Assembly: GCF_000368045.1 (NCBI RefSeq)
Contig: NZ_KB849236.1
Span: 313,926-377,925 of the forward strand
Length of the DNA: 64,000 bases
Direction of reading: 5' to 3'
DNA from: Acinetobacter johnsonii CIP 64.6
Lineage (GTDB): Bacteria > Pseudomonadota > Gammaproteobacteria > Pseudomonadales > Moraxellaceae
Part shown: in pieces, positions 1 to 9,082 of the stretch
Layout: each line of letters begins with the position of its first letter
Position numbering within the stretch: the first letter of the stretch is position 1
Notes under the pieces: generated by a model
The model's input: the letters and a program-made list of their open reading frames with translations, nothing else
Told to the model about the DNA's origin: nothing
Database searches by the model: none
Made by a program: the position numbers and the translations under genes

Positions 1-1
1 T

Positions 2-202
2 TTGATTGAGGAGTTGAATTATTGCAACTTGAATCAACGTGGTTATTTGAAAGTCCGTTTTACCGCAGAGCGGGTACAAGCGGATTGGATTTTTGTAGAT
101 ACCATTAAGCACAAAGAATACATCGTTGATGAAACTCGCTCGCATCAAGTGATATTAGACCCGACATTATCACCAGTCAGTGCGTTAAAGCAAACGGCAT
201 AA
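2..202 (+). CDS. PhoD-like alkaline phosphatase, C-terminal end (partial)
   Basis: Only the last 66 codons are in the window; the frame is open to the left edge, so the start lies upstream. The pattern N-x-x-x-R-G-Y-x-x-V-x-x-T-x-E-R followed by a D-W/VDT segment is what I know from the end of PhoD-type metallophosphatases, which hydrolyse phosphodiesters or monoesters outside the cytoplasm. None of the metal-binding residues are visible here, so the assignment rests on the tail only. A strong hairpin terminator follows directly. Confidence 0.6.
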   Translation: MIEELNYCNLNQRGYLKVRFTAERVQADWIFVDTIKHKEYIVDETRSHQVILDPTLSPVSALKQTA

Positions 203-216
203 AATGACCCTAGAAA

Positions 217-245
217 AAACCGAGCATCATTGCTCGGTTTTTTTA
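217..245. terminator. Bidirectional terminator
   Basis: Ten-base-pair perfect stem (AAACCGAGCA, loop TCAT, TGCTCGGTTT) with A- and T-tracts on both sides, between two convergent genes. Confidence 0.9.
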
Positions 246-971
246 TAATTTCTCATCGATATAACTATCGAGATCGATATGCTTAATCTGCTTACAGTAA
301 GCATGCTCATACTTCAGTAGTTGCACATATAAATCTGCTTCATGCCCCAGCTGGGTTTTACGTGCCTGATAATCTTCAGATTGATGGGAGCTAAAGCGTA
401 ATTGGAGTCGTGATTTGAGCGTTTGCTTATAGGCCCAAAAGCAGACACGTCTGAGTTGTTGTAACTGGTGATGTTCAACCGACTGGCTGTGGTCTCGAAA
501 TAAATTTTCTTTATAGAAGCGCACAAAACCAAAGTTCACACCAAAATAAAACAAGATCCACATTAGCAAACTGCTTTCAAGGAACACCAGATTTAGTCCA
601 CTTAAAAGAATCACGGCAGCGAGTTTGAAGGGCGCATGGCGTTGCAGTTGATACAGGGAGTTTGATGAATGTTTAATTTGTTTAATGACAAAAGGTAAGA
701 CCCACATCAGCACCAATAAAATACTGATAATGGCATAACTGTGACTTTGGAGCGGATCGAGATTCTCCAAGTGAGTTAAGTAAAAATCTTTCAGAATTAA
801 GCTGATTGGAATAAAAATCATCACCGCCAAAACCCACGGAATAACTTCACGCTGGTCATCTAAAATACCGCGTGTTTTGATTTGACTATAAAGCAAGTAA
901 TTACGTTTAAATGCGGCAGGGTAAAGGGTCTCTAATTGTTGCAGTAACAGTTGAACTTGTTTGGATTGCAT
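243..971 (-). CDS. Hypothetical membrane protein
   Basis: I do not recognise this protein. It has a soluble N-terminus of about 45 residues, then four hydrophobic segments arranged as two hairpins (roughly residues 45-65, 80-100, 115-135 and 135-150), and a C-terminal half of charged, glutamine-rich helices likely to be cytosolic. I take the ATG at 971 rather than the TTG two codons upstream; neither has a clear ribosome-binding site. It is convergent with the phosphatase and shares its terminator. Confidence 0.6.
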   Translation of the reverse strand: MQSKQVQLLLQQLETLYPAAFKRNYLLYSQIKTRGILDDQREVIPWVLAVMIFIPISLILKDFYLTHLENLDPLQSHSYAIISILLVLMWVLPFVIKQIKHSSNSLYQLQRHAPFKLAAVILLSGLNLVFLESSLLMWILFYFGVNFGFVRFYKENLFRDHSQSVEHHQLQQLRRVCFWAYKQTLKSRLQLRFSSHQSEDYQARKTQLGHEADLYVQLLKYEHAYCKQIKHIDLDSYIDEKL

Positions 972-1144
972 CGTCAAAAAAGAGCGTATGAGAAAAATAG
1001 CCTTTACTATAGTAGATTTGGAAGGGGATGGCTCAAAAAAATACGTGAAACAGAATATTCACAGAGAAAAGCACAACAATTTCGCTTTTTCGCTCTGAAT
1101 TATGCGAAAATGTCGGATTCAATTTTTTTGTCTAAGGGCAGTTC

Positions 1145-1657
1145 ATGACTGATCATTCTCCTGAATCTTTAAGTGATATCGAAATTTTAGACATTTTGCA
1201 GTCTATGAAAGACGATGAGCTTGATACAGAGGCAAAAGAAGAGATTCGTAAAGGCGGTAAAGCGGGTCGTCAAGAAGCACATAAACTTGCGATTGTGGCT
1301 TTAAACCAATCTTTTGAAAGCAAATTTGTTGAAGCTGTAGCTTTGGCATTGGGCTTGAATGAAGGTCAAGCCAAAAAAATTCGTTATAAGAAAGACCGCA
1401 TCCGTATTTTAAAAGTACGTGGGATTGATTACATGGCGATTGATGGTGCGGAAACAGCACAAGTCTTGTCACAAGTTGCACAAGCCATTGTACGGGAAGA
1501 TGCGACCGTGACACATGATTTGCACAACATCTTCCCATTTTGGAAAGAAGGCTGGCCAATGGTTCAGTTTGACAGTGCATATAAAATTTTATCTGAAGAT
1601 ATTACCATTCACTATCAAGCAACTTTAGATAAATTGCTAGAATTGTATGGTCGTTAA
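1145..1657 (+). CDS. Hypothetical cytosolic protein, 170 aa
   Basis: A complete reading frame with an ATG start, no signal peptide and no membrane segment. The N-terminal 40 residues are acidic and are followed by a basic stretch (K-G-G-K-A-G-R, then K-K-I-R-Y-K-K-D-R). The basic stretch could contact nucleic acid, but that is inference. I compared it mentally with the DUF615/DarP ribosome-assembly family and do not see a match, so I assign no function. It is a single-gene unit ended by its own terminator. Confidence 0.65.
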   Translation: MTDHSPESLSDIEILDILQSMKDDELDTEAKEEIRKGGKAGRQEAHKLAIVALNQSFESKFVEAVALALGLNEGQAKKIRYKKDRIRILKVRGIDYMAIDGAETAQVLSQVAQAIVREDATVTHDLHNIFPFWKEGWPMVQFDSAYKILSEDITIHYQATLDKLLELYGR

Positions 1658-1669
1658 GATCGCAGTATC

Positions 1670-1693
1670 AAAGCACCTTCGGGTGCTTTTTTT
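1670..1693 (+). terminator. Rho-independent terminator
   Basis: Stem AAAGCACC / GGTGCTTT closed by a TTCG tetraloop and followed by a T-run, just after the 170-aa gene. Confidence 0.9.
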
Positions 1694-1704
1694 ATGGGGC
1701 TATA

Positions 1705-1989
1705 TTAGCTATGGAAAATCCAAGACAGTAATAAGCTGATGGGCCAAATGAACAGTCGCCACCATGTAATGAGTGGATTCCAGAAATATTGTCCAAAAGA
1801 CAGAGTATCGTTAAAGCTGCGTTGCCCACGTTCATAAGCATAAGGTGTAATCCGCCATGCTAAAATCAGCAAAACAATCGCACTTACGATCAGAAGTGTG
1901 TGGCTGTATTGGGAAAAATAATAGTAAATCAGATAAAGCGCAGAATAAAAGAAAGTACACGCCAAAATAGCAGGCAATGAAAAAGACAT
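1705..1989 (-). CDS. Small hypothetical membrane protein, 94 aa
   Basis: Three hydrophobic helices can be seen: residues 6-25, 32-48 and about 72-92, separated by a polar loop with Y-A-Y-E-R-G-Q-R. I do not recognise a family. It lies downstream of the citrate-type transporter on the same strand, but a perfect 12-bp hairpin separates them, so it is probably a separate transcription unit. Confidence 0.55.
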   Translation of the reverse strand: MSFSLPAILACTFFYSALYLIYYYFSQYSHTLLIVSAIVLLILAWRITPYAYERGQRSFNDTLSFGQYFWNPLITWWRLFIWPISLLLSWIFHS

Positions 1990-2033
1990 AAGCTTGACTC
2001 TATTATATTGTTATATCAAGGCATTATAAATGA

Positions 2034-2062
2034 AAATACCCGATGTGATACATCGGGTATTT
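2034..2062 (-). terminator. Terminator of the CitMHS gene
   Basis: Perfect 12-bp stem (AAATACCCGATG / CATCGGGTATTT) with a 5-nt loop. On the minus strand it follows the transporter gene and runs into a T-rich stretch. Confidence 0.8.
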
Positions 2063-2110
2063 ATCGGTTGTTGAGCTTAAGGTTCGTTATAACTCAGTAT
2101 GAGTATTTGA

Positions 2111-3451
2111 TTAACCCAGTGTTGAGTAAAGTGGGAAAATACCAAAGATCATCGCTGTAACCAGCATCACTAAACAAGTAATCACCGCCCACCTGATGGT
2201 AAATTCTTGGTGTTCACCAAAGTTAATTCCTGCCAATCCACAGAGTAAGTAAGTCGATGGAACCAATGGGGACAGTAAGTGTACAGGTTGACCAACAATC
2301 GATGCACGAACCATTTCCACAGGAGTGATACCATAGTGTCCAGCGGCTTCAGAGAGTACAGGCAGTACACCAAAGTAGAAGGCATCATTCGACATGAAGA
2401 AGGTCAGTGGCATACTAATCACAGCCGTGATAGGTGCTAAATACGGCCCCATACTTTCTGGAATAATGGCAACCAGTTCTTGAGACATGGCTTCAACCAT
2501 ACCTGTACCCGATAAAATACCGGTAAAAATACCTGCCGCAAAGATAATCCCGACTACAGCTAAGGCACTGGCAGAGTGGTTACCAACCAAACGCTTTTGC
2601 ATGTCTAGATCTGGATAGTTCACCACCAAGGCAATACACAGGGCAACCATGAACAGAATCGCCGCAGGTAAAATGCCCATTACTAAGCAGACCATCAAGA
2701 CCAAAGTTAGTAGAGAGTTAAACCATCTTAAGTGGGCACGGTTGGCTTCAGGTTCTTGCGAAATCTGAATACTGTCACCATGGCTAATATCTAATTCCAC
2801 AATACCAATGCGTTTACGCTCCATACGGCCATACATAAAGCCGAGGAAGTATAACCACCCAATTGCAACGAGCATTGGTAAAATCATCGGAACAAAGACA
2901 TCGTTTGGATCGACATGCAATGCCGTTGCAGCACGTGCTGTTGGTCCACCCCATGGCGTTAGGTTCATGATTCCGCTCGCAAGCATCATTAGACAAGCCA
3001 TAATTAAAGGGCTCATACCAATACGCTTATACAGCGGTAGCATTGCGGCAACACAGATCATGTAAGTGGTTGAACCGTCACCATCCAAGGAAACAATTAA
3101 AGTCAGTGTAATGGTGCCGAGGGTCACTTTTAAAGGATCACCTTTAACCTGCTTTAAAATCCACTTCACTGAAGGGTCGAATAGACCCGTGTCGATCATA
3201 ATTGCAAAATAAAGGATTGCGAAAAGGAGCATTACGCCCGTAGGAGCGAGCTTTTTAATGCCTTCCATCATCATATTGCCAAGTTCAGCAATATCAAATC
3301 CAGCAAGGTTGTCAACAAAGAGACTTAAAACATAAGTAAGTAATGCAAAAATGATAGGGATTAAAGTTAAAGCAACAAGAGCGCTCAGTCGTTTGGACAT
3401 GATTAAGTACATGAAGCACATAATCATGCCTAAACCTAAAATGGTCAGCAT
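2111..3451 (-). CDS. CitMHS-family citrate-metal:proton symporter
   Basis: An inner-membrane secondary transporter of 446 residues with about 11-12 hydrophobic helices. The family (CitM/CitH of Bacillus) imports citrate as a complex with Mg2+ or Ca2+ together with protons. Recognisable family features are the D-G-D-G-S-T-T-Y segment after the third helix and the N-L-T-P-W-G-G-P-T-A-R segment, which lie in the substrate-binding region. The length is normal. No two-component regulator or citrate-metabolism gene is adjacent, so the exact substrate (citrate versus another tricarboxylate) is open. It is a single-gene unit with its own terminator. Confidence 0.85.
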   Translation of the reverse strand: MLTILGLGMIMCFMYLIMSKRLSALVALTLIPIIFALLTYVLSLFVDNLAGFDIAELGNMMMEGIKKLAPTGVMLLFAILYFAIMIDTGLFDPSVKWILKQVKGDPLKVTLGTITLTLIVSLDGDGSTTYMICVAAMLPLYKRIGMSPLIMACLMMLASGIMNLTPWGGPTARAATALHVDPNDVFVPMILPMLVAIGWLYFLGFMYGRMERKRIGIVELDISHGDSIQISQEPEANRAHLRWFNSLLTLVLMVCLVMGILPAAILFMVALCIALVVNYPDLDMQKRLVGNHSASALAVVGIIFAAGIFTGILSGTGMVEAMSQELVAIIPESMGPYLAPITAVISMPLTFFMSNDAFYFGVLPVLSEAAGHYGITPVEMVRASIVGQPVHLLSPLVPSTYLLCGLAGINFGEHQEFTIRWAVITCLVMLVTAMIFGIFPLYSTLG

Positions 3452-3647
3452 GGATCAATCCTTTGAACGTGTTAAGTCTGTTTATTCATCAAGTGACAGC
3501 GATAGTATGCAATTCAGCATGATTTTTAAATGCTCTTAAACATATGTGATTTTTCATTCTATTTTTCTAATAAATAATATATATCTGTAAAGTATGGTTA
3601 AGATACTTATTTTGTATAACTTCATATGGTTAAATCTGAAGCAAAAA

Positions 3648-3669
3648 AAACCTTGCAGTTGCAAGGTTT
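3648..3669 (-). terminator. Terminator of the CNNM/PaeA-like gene
   Basis: AAACCTTGC / GCAAGGTTT stem with a 4-nt loop; on the minus strand it is followed by eight T residues. Confidence 0.85.
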
Positions 3670-3687
3670 TAATTCAAGGCGATGTTT

Positions 3688-5025
3688 CTATTCCTCGACT
3701 GTTTGGGTTGCAGGCTGTAGTGTTTCTTCAAGTAAGCGCGTCACTAAAAGTTGGTCAATCTTAAAATGATCGACATCAACCACTTCAAATTTAAAGCCTG
3801 CGTATTCTACGGTATCGGCAGGGCGTGGAATTTTGCGTAGACGGTACATCATAAAACCAGCCAAGGTTTCATAATTTTCTTCATCTGGCATTTCATCAAT
3901 GGCCAGTGCATGCTTCATGTCTTCAATCGGCGTGCTGCCATCAATCAGCCATGAATTATTATCACGTTTAATGATCTGTTGTTCGGCTTCAATTGGAGTA
4001 ACCCAGTCGCCCATGACCGTAATCATAATGTCTGACAGGGTGATGACGCCCACGACCAAAGCATATTCGTTAATCACAACAGCAAACTTTTCTTTGGTGG
4101 AGCGGAAACGGTCTAATAACTCAGACAAGGTTAATGTGTCTGGAATGGTGAGAACATTACGAATAGTGCTTTCATTGAGTTGTAGTAAAGATTGATTATT
4201 CAGAATACGGACCAGAATATCTTTGGCATCCACATAGCCAATTACATCATCAATATTTTCACTACAAACTAAAAACTTAGAATAAGGATATTCAGCCAAT
4301 TTTTGACGAATGCTGGCTTCAGATTCATTTAAAGTAAAATACACCACATTTTCACGCGTGGTCATACTTGAAGGTACATTCCGCTCTTCAAGTTCAAATA
4401 CGTTTTCAATGAAATGGTGTTCTTGCTTTTGTAGCACCCCAGCTTGCGCACCCGCATCCATCACTGCCGAAATATCATCAAAGGTAATGTTGTCATCACG
4501 GGTGGTATTCACTTTAAACAGGCGGAATAACAAGTTGGCAAGGGCATTAATAATCCAAGCCAAAGGTTTGCAGACCTTAATAAACACCTGAATGGGGTTA
4601 ATCACTGCAATAGAGATTTTTTCAGGGGCAATCATGGCTAAACGTTTTGGCATGAGGTCAGCAAACAAAATAAATAGTGAGGTGACTAAAGTGAAAGATA
4701 GAGCAAAGCTAATGGTTTCAGACCAAGGGCCAGTATAAAAACGAGCAACAAAGCTCATGAAGTAAGGACGAAAAGCCCCTTCACCTAAAATACCGCCCAA
4801 GATTGCCACTGCGTTTAAGCCAATTTGTGAAGCGGCAAAGAAGTCAGCAGAATTTTCTTGTAAATTCAAAACTTTCTGTGCGCGATCATCGCCCGACTCA
4901 GCCAAGATTTTCAGCTTGACCTTACGTGCTCCTGCCAGTGCGATTTCTGTCAGAGACAAGAAACCCGCCCCAGCAATTAGGACTAGAATGATAACTATGT
5001 TTTGAAAAAGGCTCACGGAATCCAC
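3688..5025 (-). CDS. CNNM-transporter/CBS-domain protein, PaeA (YtfL)-like
   Basis: Layout typical of the hemolysin C/CorC/CNNM group: an N-terminal DUF21 membrane region (about residues 1-200, four hydrophobic segments, with S-L-T-E-I-A-L-A-G-A-R-K-V-K near residue 25), a CBS pair (about 215-340) and a C-terminal CorC/HlyC domain (about 350-435). The length of 445 residues matches E. coli YtfL, now called PaeA, an inner-membrane protein linked to export of cadaverine and putrescine; related proteins take part in Mg2+/Co2+ homeostasis. Which applies here cannot be read from the sequence. The gene is monocistronic. Confidence 0.8.
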   Translation of the reverse strand: MDSVSLFQNIVIILVLIAGAGFLSLTEIALAGARKVKLKILAESGDDRAQKVLNLQENSADFFAASQIGLNAVAILGGILGEGAFRPYFMSFVARFYTGPWSETISFALSFTLVTSLFILFADLMPKRLAMIAPEKISIAVINPIQVFIKVCKPLAWIINALANLLFRLFKVNTTRDDNITFDDISAVMDAGAQAGVLQKQEHHFIENVFELEERNVPSSMTTRENVVYFTLNESEASIRQKLAEYPYSKFLVCSENIDDVIGYVDAKDILVRILNNQSLLQLNESTIRNVLTIPDTLTLSELLDRFRSTKEKFAVVINEYALVVGVITLSDIMITVMGDWVTPIEAEQQIIKRDNNSWLIDGSTPIEDMKHALAIDEMPDEENYETLAGFMMYRLRKIPRPADTVEYAGFKFEVVDVDHFKIDQLLVTRLLEETLQPATQTVEE

Positions 5026-5145
5026 CTGTGATTCATCGTTATTATGAATATTTTTAACACAAAAAAATAAAGACAGTAATCACTTACTGTCTTCTATCAT
5101 ACCTGAGTTATTGGTATGAAAATGAATTATTTAGAGCTTGAATGC

Positions 5146-6135
5146 TTAATAATGTGAGAATTGCGAGTTATTGCCTAAAAACTCACGATTTTCTTCCTCA
5201 ATCATTTGACGTGCCACATACAAAATCAGCTGTCTGAGCCAGCGATGTGCAGGATGGTGATGTAACAGTGGACACCATGCCATTTTCAACTCAAGTTCTG
5301 GAATATAAAAAGGTGGGTCTTTAATCAGGAGGTTTTGACTTTTGGCTTGTAAGCGTGCAATACGGGTCGGTAAAGTCGCGATCAAATCTACATTTGAAGC
5401 CAATAGTGCAGGCATTTGATAATGTCGGGTGAAGACCGAAATTTTACGTTTTTGGCCAATCCGTTCTAAAGCTTGATCAATCCAACCTAGACCTGCTTGT
5501 TTTTCAGGGTTAACGCCGAAACCAACGCCCATACCTGTTTTAGAGACCCAAATATGCTGTGCATCGAGGTAACTTTTTAGGTTTAAGTTGCTGGCAGCGG
5601 GGTGTTTACCGTTGAGTAGACATGAAAAACTGTCACGCCAGACCAAAACTTGGTGGAAGCTTTGTGGAATTTCATTGAATCGGTTAATGGCTAGATCAAC
5701 TTTACCTTGTTCCATATCACGATATGACACATCACTTGGAGTTAAGAAGTCTAAAACCACATTGGGTGCTTCAGAACGTAATGCTTTAACGAGGCGGGGA
5801 ACTAAGGTTGCTTCGGCATAGTCCGAAGTCATAATACGGAAAACACGGTTTGAAGTGTAAGGACGGAACTCGGTACGAGGTTCCAAAATCATGGAGAGAT
5901 CAGAAAGAGCGTCACGTATGCGGGGTTGTAACTCTAAAGCCCGTTCGGTCGGTGTCATACCTTCAGAAGAGCGAATTAGCAGGGGATCATTAAATAAGTT
6001 ACGAAGACGACGTAGAATATTACTCATTGCTGGTTGGGTGACACCCAATTGTTCAGCTGCTCGGGTTACATTTTTTTCGCGTAAAAGTACGTCCAAGTAA
6101 ATTAAGAGGTTTAGATCAACCCGCTCCAGATTCAT
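5146..6135 (-). CDS. LysR-family transcriptional regulator
   Basis: Residues 1-65 form the LysR winged helix (D-L-N-L-L-I-Y-L-D-V-L-L, then V-T-R-A-A-E-Q-L-G-V-T-Q-P-A-M-S), followed by a linker helix and a periplasmic-binding-protein-like effector domain to about residue 305. The length is normal (329). It lies upstream of and divergent from isocitrate lyase, with 647 bp between them, so control of that gene is a natural suggestion but unproven. The N-terminus belongs to the NodD/NahR-like subgroup (M-N-L-E-R-V-D-L-N-L), whose members usually respond to aromatic or acidic small molecules. Confidence 0.9.
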   Translation of the reverse strand: MNLERVDLNLLIYLDVLLREKNVTRAAEQLGVTQPAMSNILRRLRNLFNDPLLIRSSEGMTPTERALELQPRIRDALSDLSMILEPRTEFRPYTSNRVFRIMTSDYAEATLVPRLVKALRSEAPNVVLDFLTPSDVSYRDMEQGKVDLAINRFNEIPQSFHQVLVWRDSFSCLLNGKHPAASNLNLKSYLDAQHIWVSKTGMGVGFGVNPEKQAGLGWIDQALERIGQKRKISVFTRHYQMPALLASNVDLIATLPTRIARLQAKSQNLLIKDPPFYIPELELKMAWCPLLHHHPAHRWLRQLILYVARQMIEEENREFLGNNSQFSHY

Positions 6136-6782
6136 AAAATAAATACCGAGAATAAAATCATGAAATTGTTTGCATTATGCCATAAGCCATCGGGCTTGTG
6201 TAATAAACTGACGAAAAAAAAAGCATCGGGTTGTACAAAGAATACCCCCTTCATTTTCTCAGAAAATGGGTTTTTATGCTTAAAAACGGAGAGCATATTA
6301 GTCCTAAGCAATGTCTCAATATGCGTAAATTGAGGCTCAGATTATTGCTTAGAAAATGGCTTAAGCTGGCCTGTTATTGATGGAATAAAAGCGTGATAAA
6401 TACTCTTTTTGCTGAATATTGAACTTTTGTCATTTGGGTCAAATTAAGTATTGATTTTTGGTTTGAACTCTTTTTTCCAACGGCCGAGACTTAAGTCTAA
6501 TGAAGAAATATTCGACAAAGGATGTATTTTTCACGGTTTTCTTATTTTATTTAAGTTTAAAAATAACAATTACTTAATTATGTTTTATCGAAATATAATT
6601 AGACTTTTATCTATATATTTTTTAAATAAATACTGAAAATTAATGCAGAATATTGGATTAATTTATTCTGTCAATCTAATCTGTATTCATCGCAACGAAG
6701 CGCTCTAAATCTAAGCAAAAGCTTGAGGGTCTGATTTTAGCTTTTCGTTGAAGAAAATCCTAATATTATTACAGGAAATATC
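6136..6782. other. 647-bp intergenic region upstream of aceA
   Basis: AT-rich region between the divergent lysR-type gene and aceA. I see no credible gene (a 61-codon frame at 6451-6636 looks random). It contains a nested inverted repeat at 6304-6352 and a possible leader hairpin at 6693-6750; both are described in the findings. The aceA ribosome-binding site is AGGA at about 6774. Confidence 0.6.
6304..6352. repeat. Nested inverted repeat upstream of aceA
   Basis: Outer arms CTAAGCAAT (6304-6312) and ATTGCTTAG (6344-6352) and inner arms CTCAAT (6315-6320) and ATTGAG (6329-6334) are all perfect. It could be a regulator-binding region or an RNA hairpin. Confidence 0.6.
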
Positions 6783-8387
6783 ATGACTACATATCAAACA
6801 GCGATTGATGCAATCCGCGAATTAAAAGCAAAATTCGGTAGCACTTGGGCAGACATCAGTCCTGAAGATGCTGCGCGTATGCAAATCCAAAACCGTTTCA
6901 AAACTGGTTTAGATATCGCTAAATACACAGCTGCAATTATGCGTCGTGATATGGCTGCTTATGATGCTGACTCTAGCAAATACACTCAGTCTTTGGGTTG
7001 CTGGCACGGTTTCATCGCACAACAAAAAATGATTGCGAACAAAAAATACTTCGGTACGACTGAACGTCGTTACATCTACCTTTCTGGTTGGATGGTTGCT
7101 GCGCTTCGTTCAGAATTTGGTCCACTTCCTGACCAATCTATGCATGAAAAAACTTCAGTACCTGCGTTGATCGAAGAAATCTACACGTTCTTACGCCAAG
7201 CTGATGCGAAAGAATTAAACGACCTTTTCCGTGCGCTTAAAAAAGCAAACGAAGCAGGCGATACTGCTAAAGCTGCTGAAATCACTGCACAAATCGACGG
7301 TTTCCAAACTCACGTTGTGCCAATTATTGCGGACATCGATGCTGGTTTCGGTAACGAAGAAGCGACTTACTTACTTGCTCGTAAAATGATTGAAGCTGGT
7401 GCTTGTGCACTACAAATCGAAAACCAAGTATCTGACGCGAAACAATGTGGTCACCAAGCTGGTAAAGTAACTGTTCCACATGAAGACTTCATCTCTAAAA
7501 TCCATGCATTACGTTATGCATTCTTAGAAATGGGTCTTGATGACGGTATCATCGTTGCGCGTACTGACTCTGAAGGCGCTGACTTGACTCAAAAAATCCC
7601 AGTGGTTAAAGAGCCAGGTGACATCGCTTCTCAATACATCGGTTTCCTAGACACTGTTGAAATTGACATTGCTGATGCTCAAGAAGACGAAATCCTAATC
7701 AAGCGTGATGGTAAACTTCACCGTCCAAAACGTTTGGCTTCTGGTCTATACCAATTCCGTCCGGACACTCAAATTGACCGTGTTGTTCTTGACTGTGTAT
7801 CTAGCCTTCAAAATGGTGCTGACCTTCTTTGGATCGAAACTGCGACTCCAAACGTTGACGAAATCGCGCACATGGTTAACCGTGTTAAAGAAACAGTTCC
7901 AAATGCGAAACTTGTTTACAACAACTCTCCATCATTCAACTGGACGTTGAACTTCCGTCAACAAGCTTACGACCGTTGGGTTGCTGAAGGTAAAGACGTT
8001 TCTGCTTACGACCGTGCTAAATTAATGAGCGCTGAGTACGATGCTACTGAATTAGCTGCTGATGCAGACGCTAAGATCCGTACATTCCAAGCAGATGCTG
8101 CTCGTGAAGCGGGTGTGTTCCATCACTTGATCACACTTCCGACTTACCACACTGCTGCTCTTTCTACTCATGAGCTTGCACAAGGTTACTTCGGTTCTGA
8201 AGGTATGTTGGCTTATGTTGCTGGCGTACAACGTAAAGAAATCCGTGGTGGTATCGCTTGTGTTAAACACCAAGCAATGGCGGGTTCTGACATCGGTGAT
8301 GATCACAAAGAAATCTTCTCTGGTGACAACGCTCTTAAAGCGCACGATGATGCTAAAAACACAATGAACCAATTCGCTGCTCACTAA
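6783..8387 (+). CDS. aceA: Isocitrate lyase
   Basis: Cleaves isocitrate to succinate and glyoxylate, the first step of the glyoxylate shunt needed for growth on acetate and fatty acids. At 534 residues it belongs to the long Pseudomonas/Acinetobacter-type lyases rather than the 430-residue E. coli type. The catalytic loop K-Q-C-G-H is at residues 220-224 with the nucleophile Cys222; Mg2+-binding acidic residues lie in the preceding D-I-D-A-G-F-G-N-E segment. The start ATG follows AGGA. Codon use is strongly biased to a few codons, which fits high expression. It stands alone with its own terminator. Confidence 0.95.
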   Translation: MTTYQTAIDAIRELKAKFGSTWADISPEDAARMQIQNRFKTGLDIAKYTAAIMRRDMAAYDADSSKYTQSLGCWHGFIAQQKMIANKKYFGTTERRYIYLSGWMVAALRSEFGPLPDQSMHEKTSVPALIEEIYTFLRQADAKELNDLFRALKKANEAGDTAKAAEITAQIDGFQTHVVPIIADIDAGFGNEEATYLLARKMIEAGACALQIENQVSDAKQCGHQAGKVTVPHEDFISKIHALRYAFLEMGLDDGIIVARTDSEGADLTQKIPVVKEPGDIASQYIGFLDTVEIDIADAQEDEILIKRDGKLHRPKRLASGLYQFRPDTQIDRVVLDCVSSLQNGADLLWIETATPNVDEIAHMVNRVKETVPNAKLVYNNSPSFNWTLNFRQQAYDRWVAEGKDVSAYDRAKLMSAEYDATELAADADAKIRTFQADAAREAGVFHHLITLPTYHTAALSTHELAQGYFGSEGMLAYVAGVQRKEIRGGIACVKHQAMAGSDIGDDHKEIFSGDNALKAHDDAKNTMNQFAAH

Positions 8388-8408
8388 GCACTGAACTGAT
8401 TCATAAAA

Positions 8409-8435
8409 AAACCCTGCTAAAGCAGGGTTTTTTTA
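8409..8435 (+). terminator. Terminator of aceA
   Basis: AAACCCTGC / GCAGGGTTT stem with a TAAA loop followed by a T-run. Confidence 0.9.
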
Positions 8436-8490
8436 TGAATTAATTTTGAGCTTTTTGAACAGATTGAACGTGAAATATTGAACAAAGAGG

Positions 8491-8877
8491 TTAAGGCATC
8501 AGAATCAGTAGCCAAACAATAAAGATAATACTTAAAGAAACAAACTGTGCAGCACTACCCATGTCTTTGGCATTTTTTGAAAGCTCATGGCGCTCTAGTG
8601 AAATACGATCCACAATCGCCTCAATGGCTGAATTGAACAATTCAACAATAATTGCAAGTAAACAAACGGCTACCATGAGGGCTTGTTCTAAGCGACTGAC
8701 AGCACAGAAAAAGCTTGTTGGAATTAGAATCAGGTTAATCAACAGGACTTGGCGAAAAGCAGCCTCATGCGCAAATGCAGCCTTAAAACCTGAAATGGAA
8801 TAATGAGTTGCATTAAAAATACGTTTAAAACCTGACTTGCCTTTGAGTGGGGAATATTGGCTCATACCATCAACCAT
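8491..8877 (-). CDS. dgkA: Diacylglycerol kinase
   Basis: Small trimeric inner-membrane enzyme that phosphorylates diacylglycerol to phosphatidate, recycling lipid left over from envelope synthesis. The signature E-L-x-N-S-A-I-E-A-I-V-D-R is present near residues 83-95, followed by H-E-L-S-K-N-A-K-D-M-G-S-A-A, which holds the catalytic Glu and Asp residues. Three transmembrane helices are visible. The length of 128 is normal. A second in-frame ATG four codons later is an alternative start. Confidence 0.93.
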   Translation of the reverse strand: MVDGMSQYSPLKGKSGFKRIFNATHYSISGFKAAFAHEAAFRQVLLINLILIPTSFFCAVSRLEQALMVAVCLLAIIVELFNSAIEAIVDRISLERHELSKNAKDMGSAAQFVSLSIIFIVWLLILMP

Positions 8878-8974
8878 TTTAAAATTTCAGCCACAATACA
8901 TGATCTATATTAAAAGTCACTTAATTATAGTATTCAAAAAGTGCTTAATCTATGCGCACCTAAAATAAGGAGAA

Positions 8975-9004
8975 AGAGATTAAAAAGCCTGCTTTTTAAT
9001 CTCT
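8975..9004 (-). terminator. 14-bp perfect hairpin downstream of the GlpQ-like gene
   Basis: Arms AGAGATTAAAAAGC (8975-8988) and GCTTTTTAATCTCT (8991-9004) are perfect with only two bases between them. On the minus strand it follows the diesterase gene and could end its transcript. Confidence 0.65.
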
Positions 9005-9082
9005 ATAGTTAAAGGATGGATATTGGTTGAAAGCAAACGAGATGCTTATTAGATGTCTGCTTTGCTTTGTGTGTGACTTATT

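Noticed and set aside
1145..1657. DarP/YjgA (DUF615) assignment
   Set aside because: The length is similar but the conserved family pattern is absent.
6451..6636. 61-codon frame upstream of aceA
   Set aside because: Very AT-rich, no ribosome-binding site, composition like random translation; treated as non-coding.
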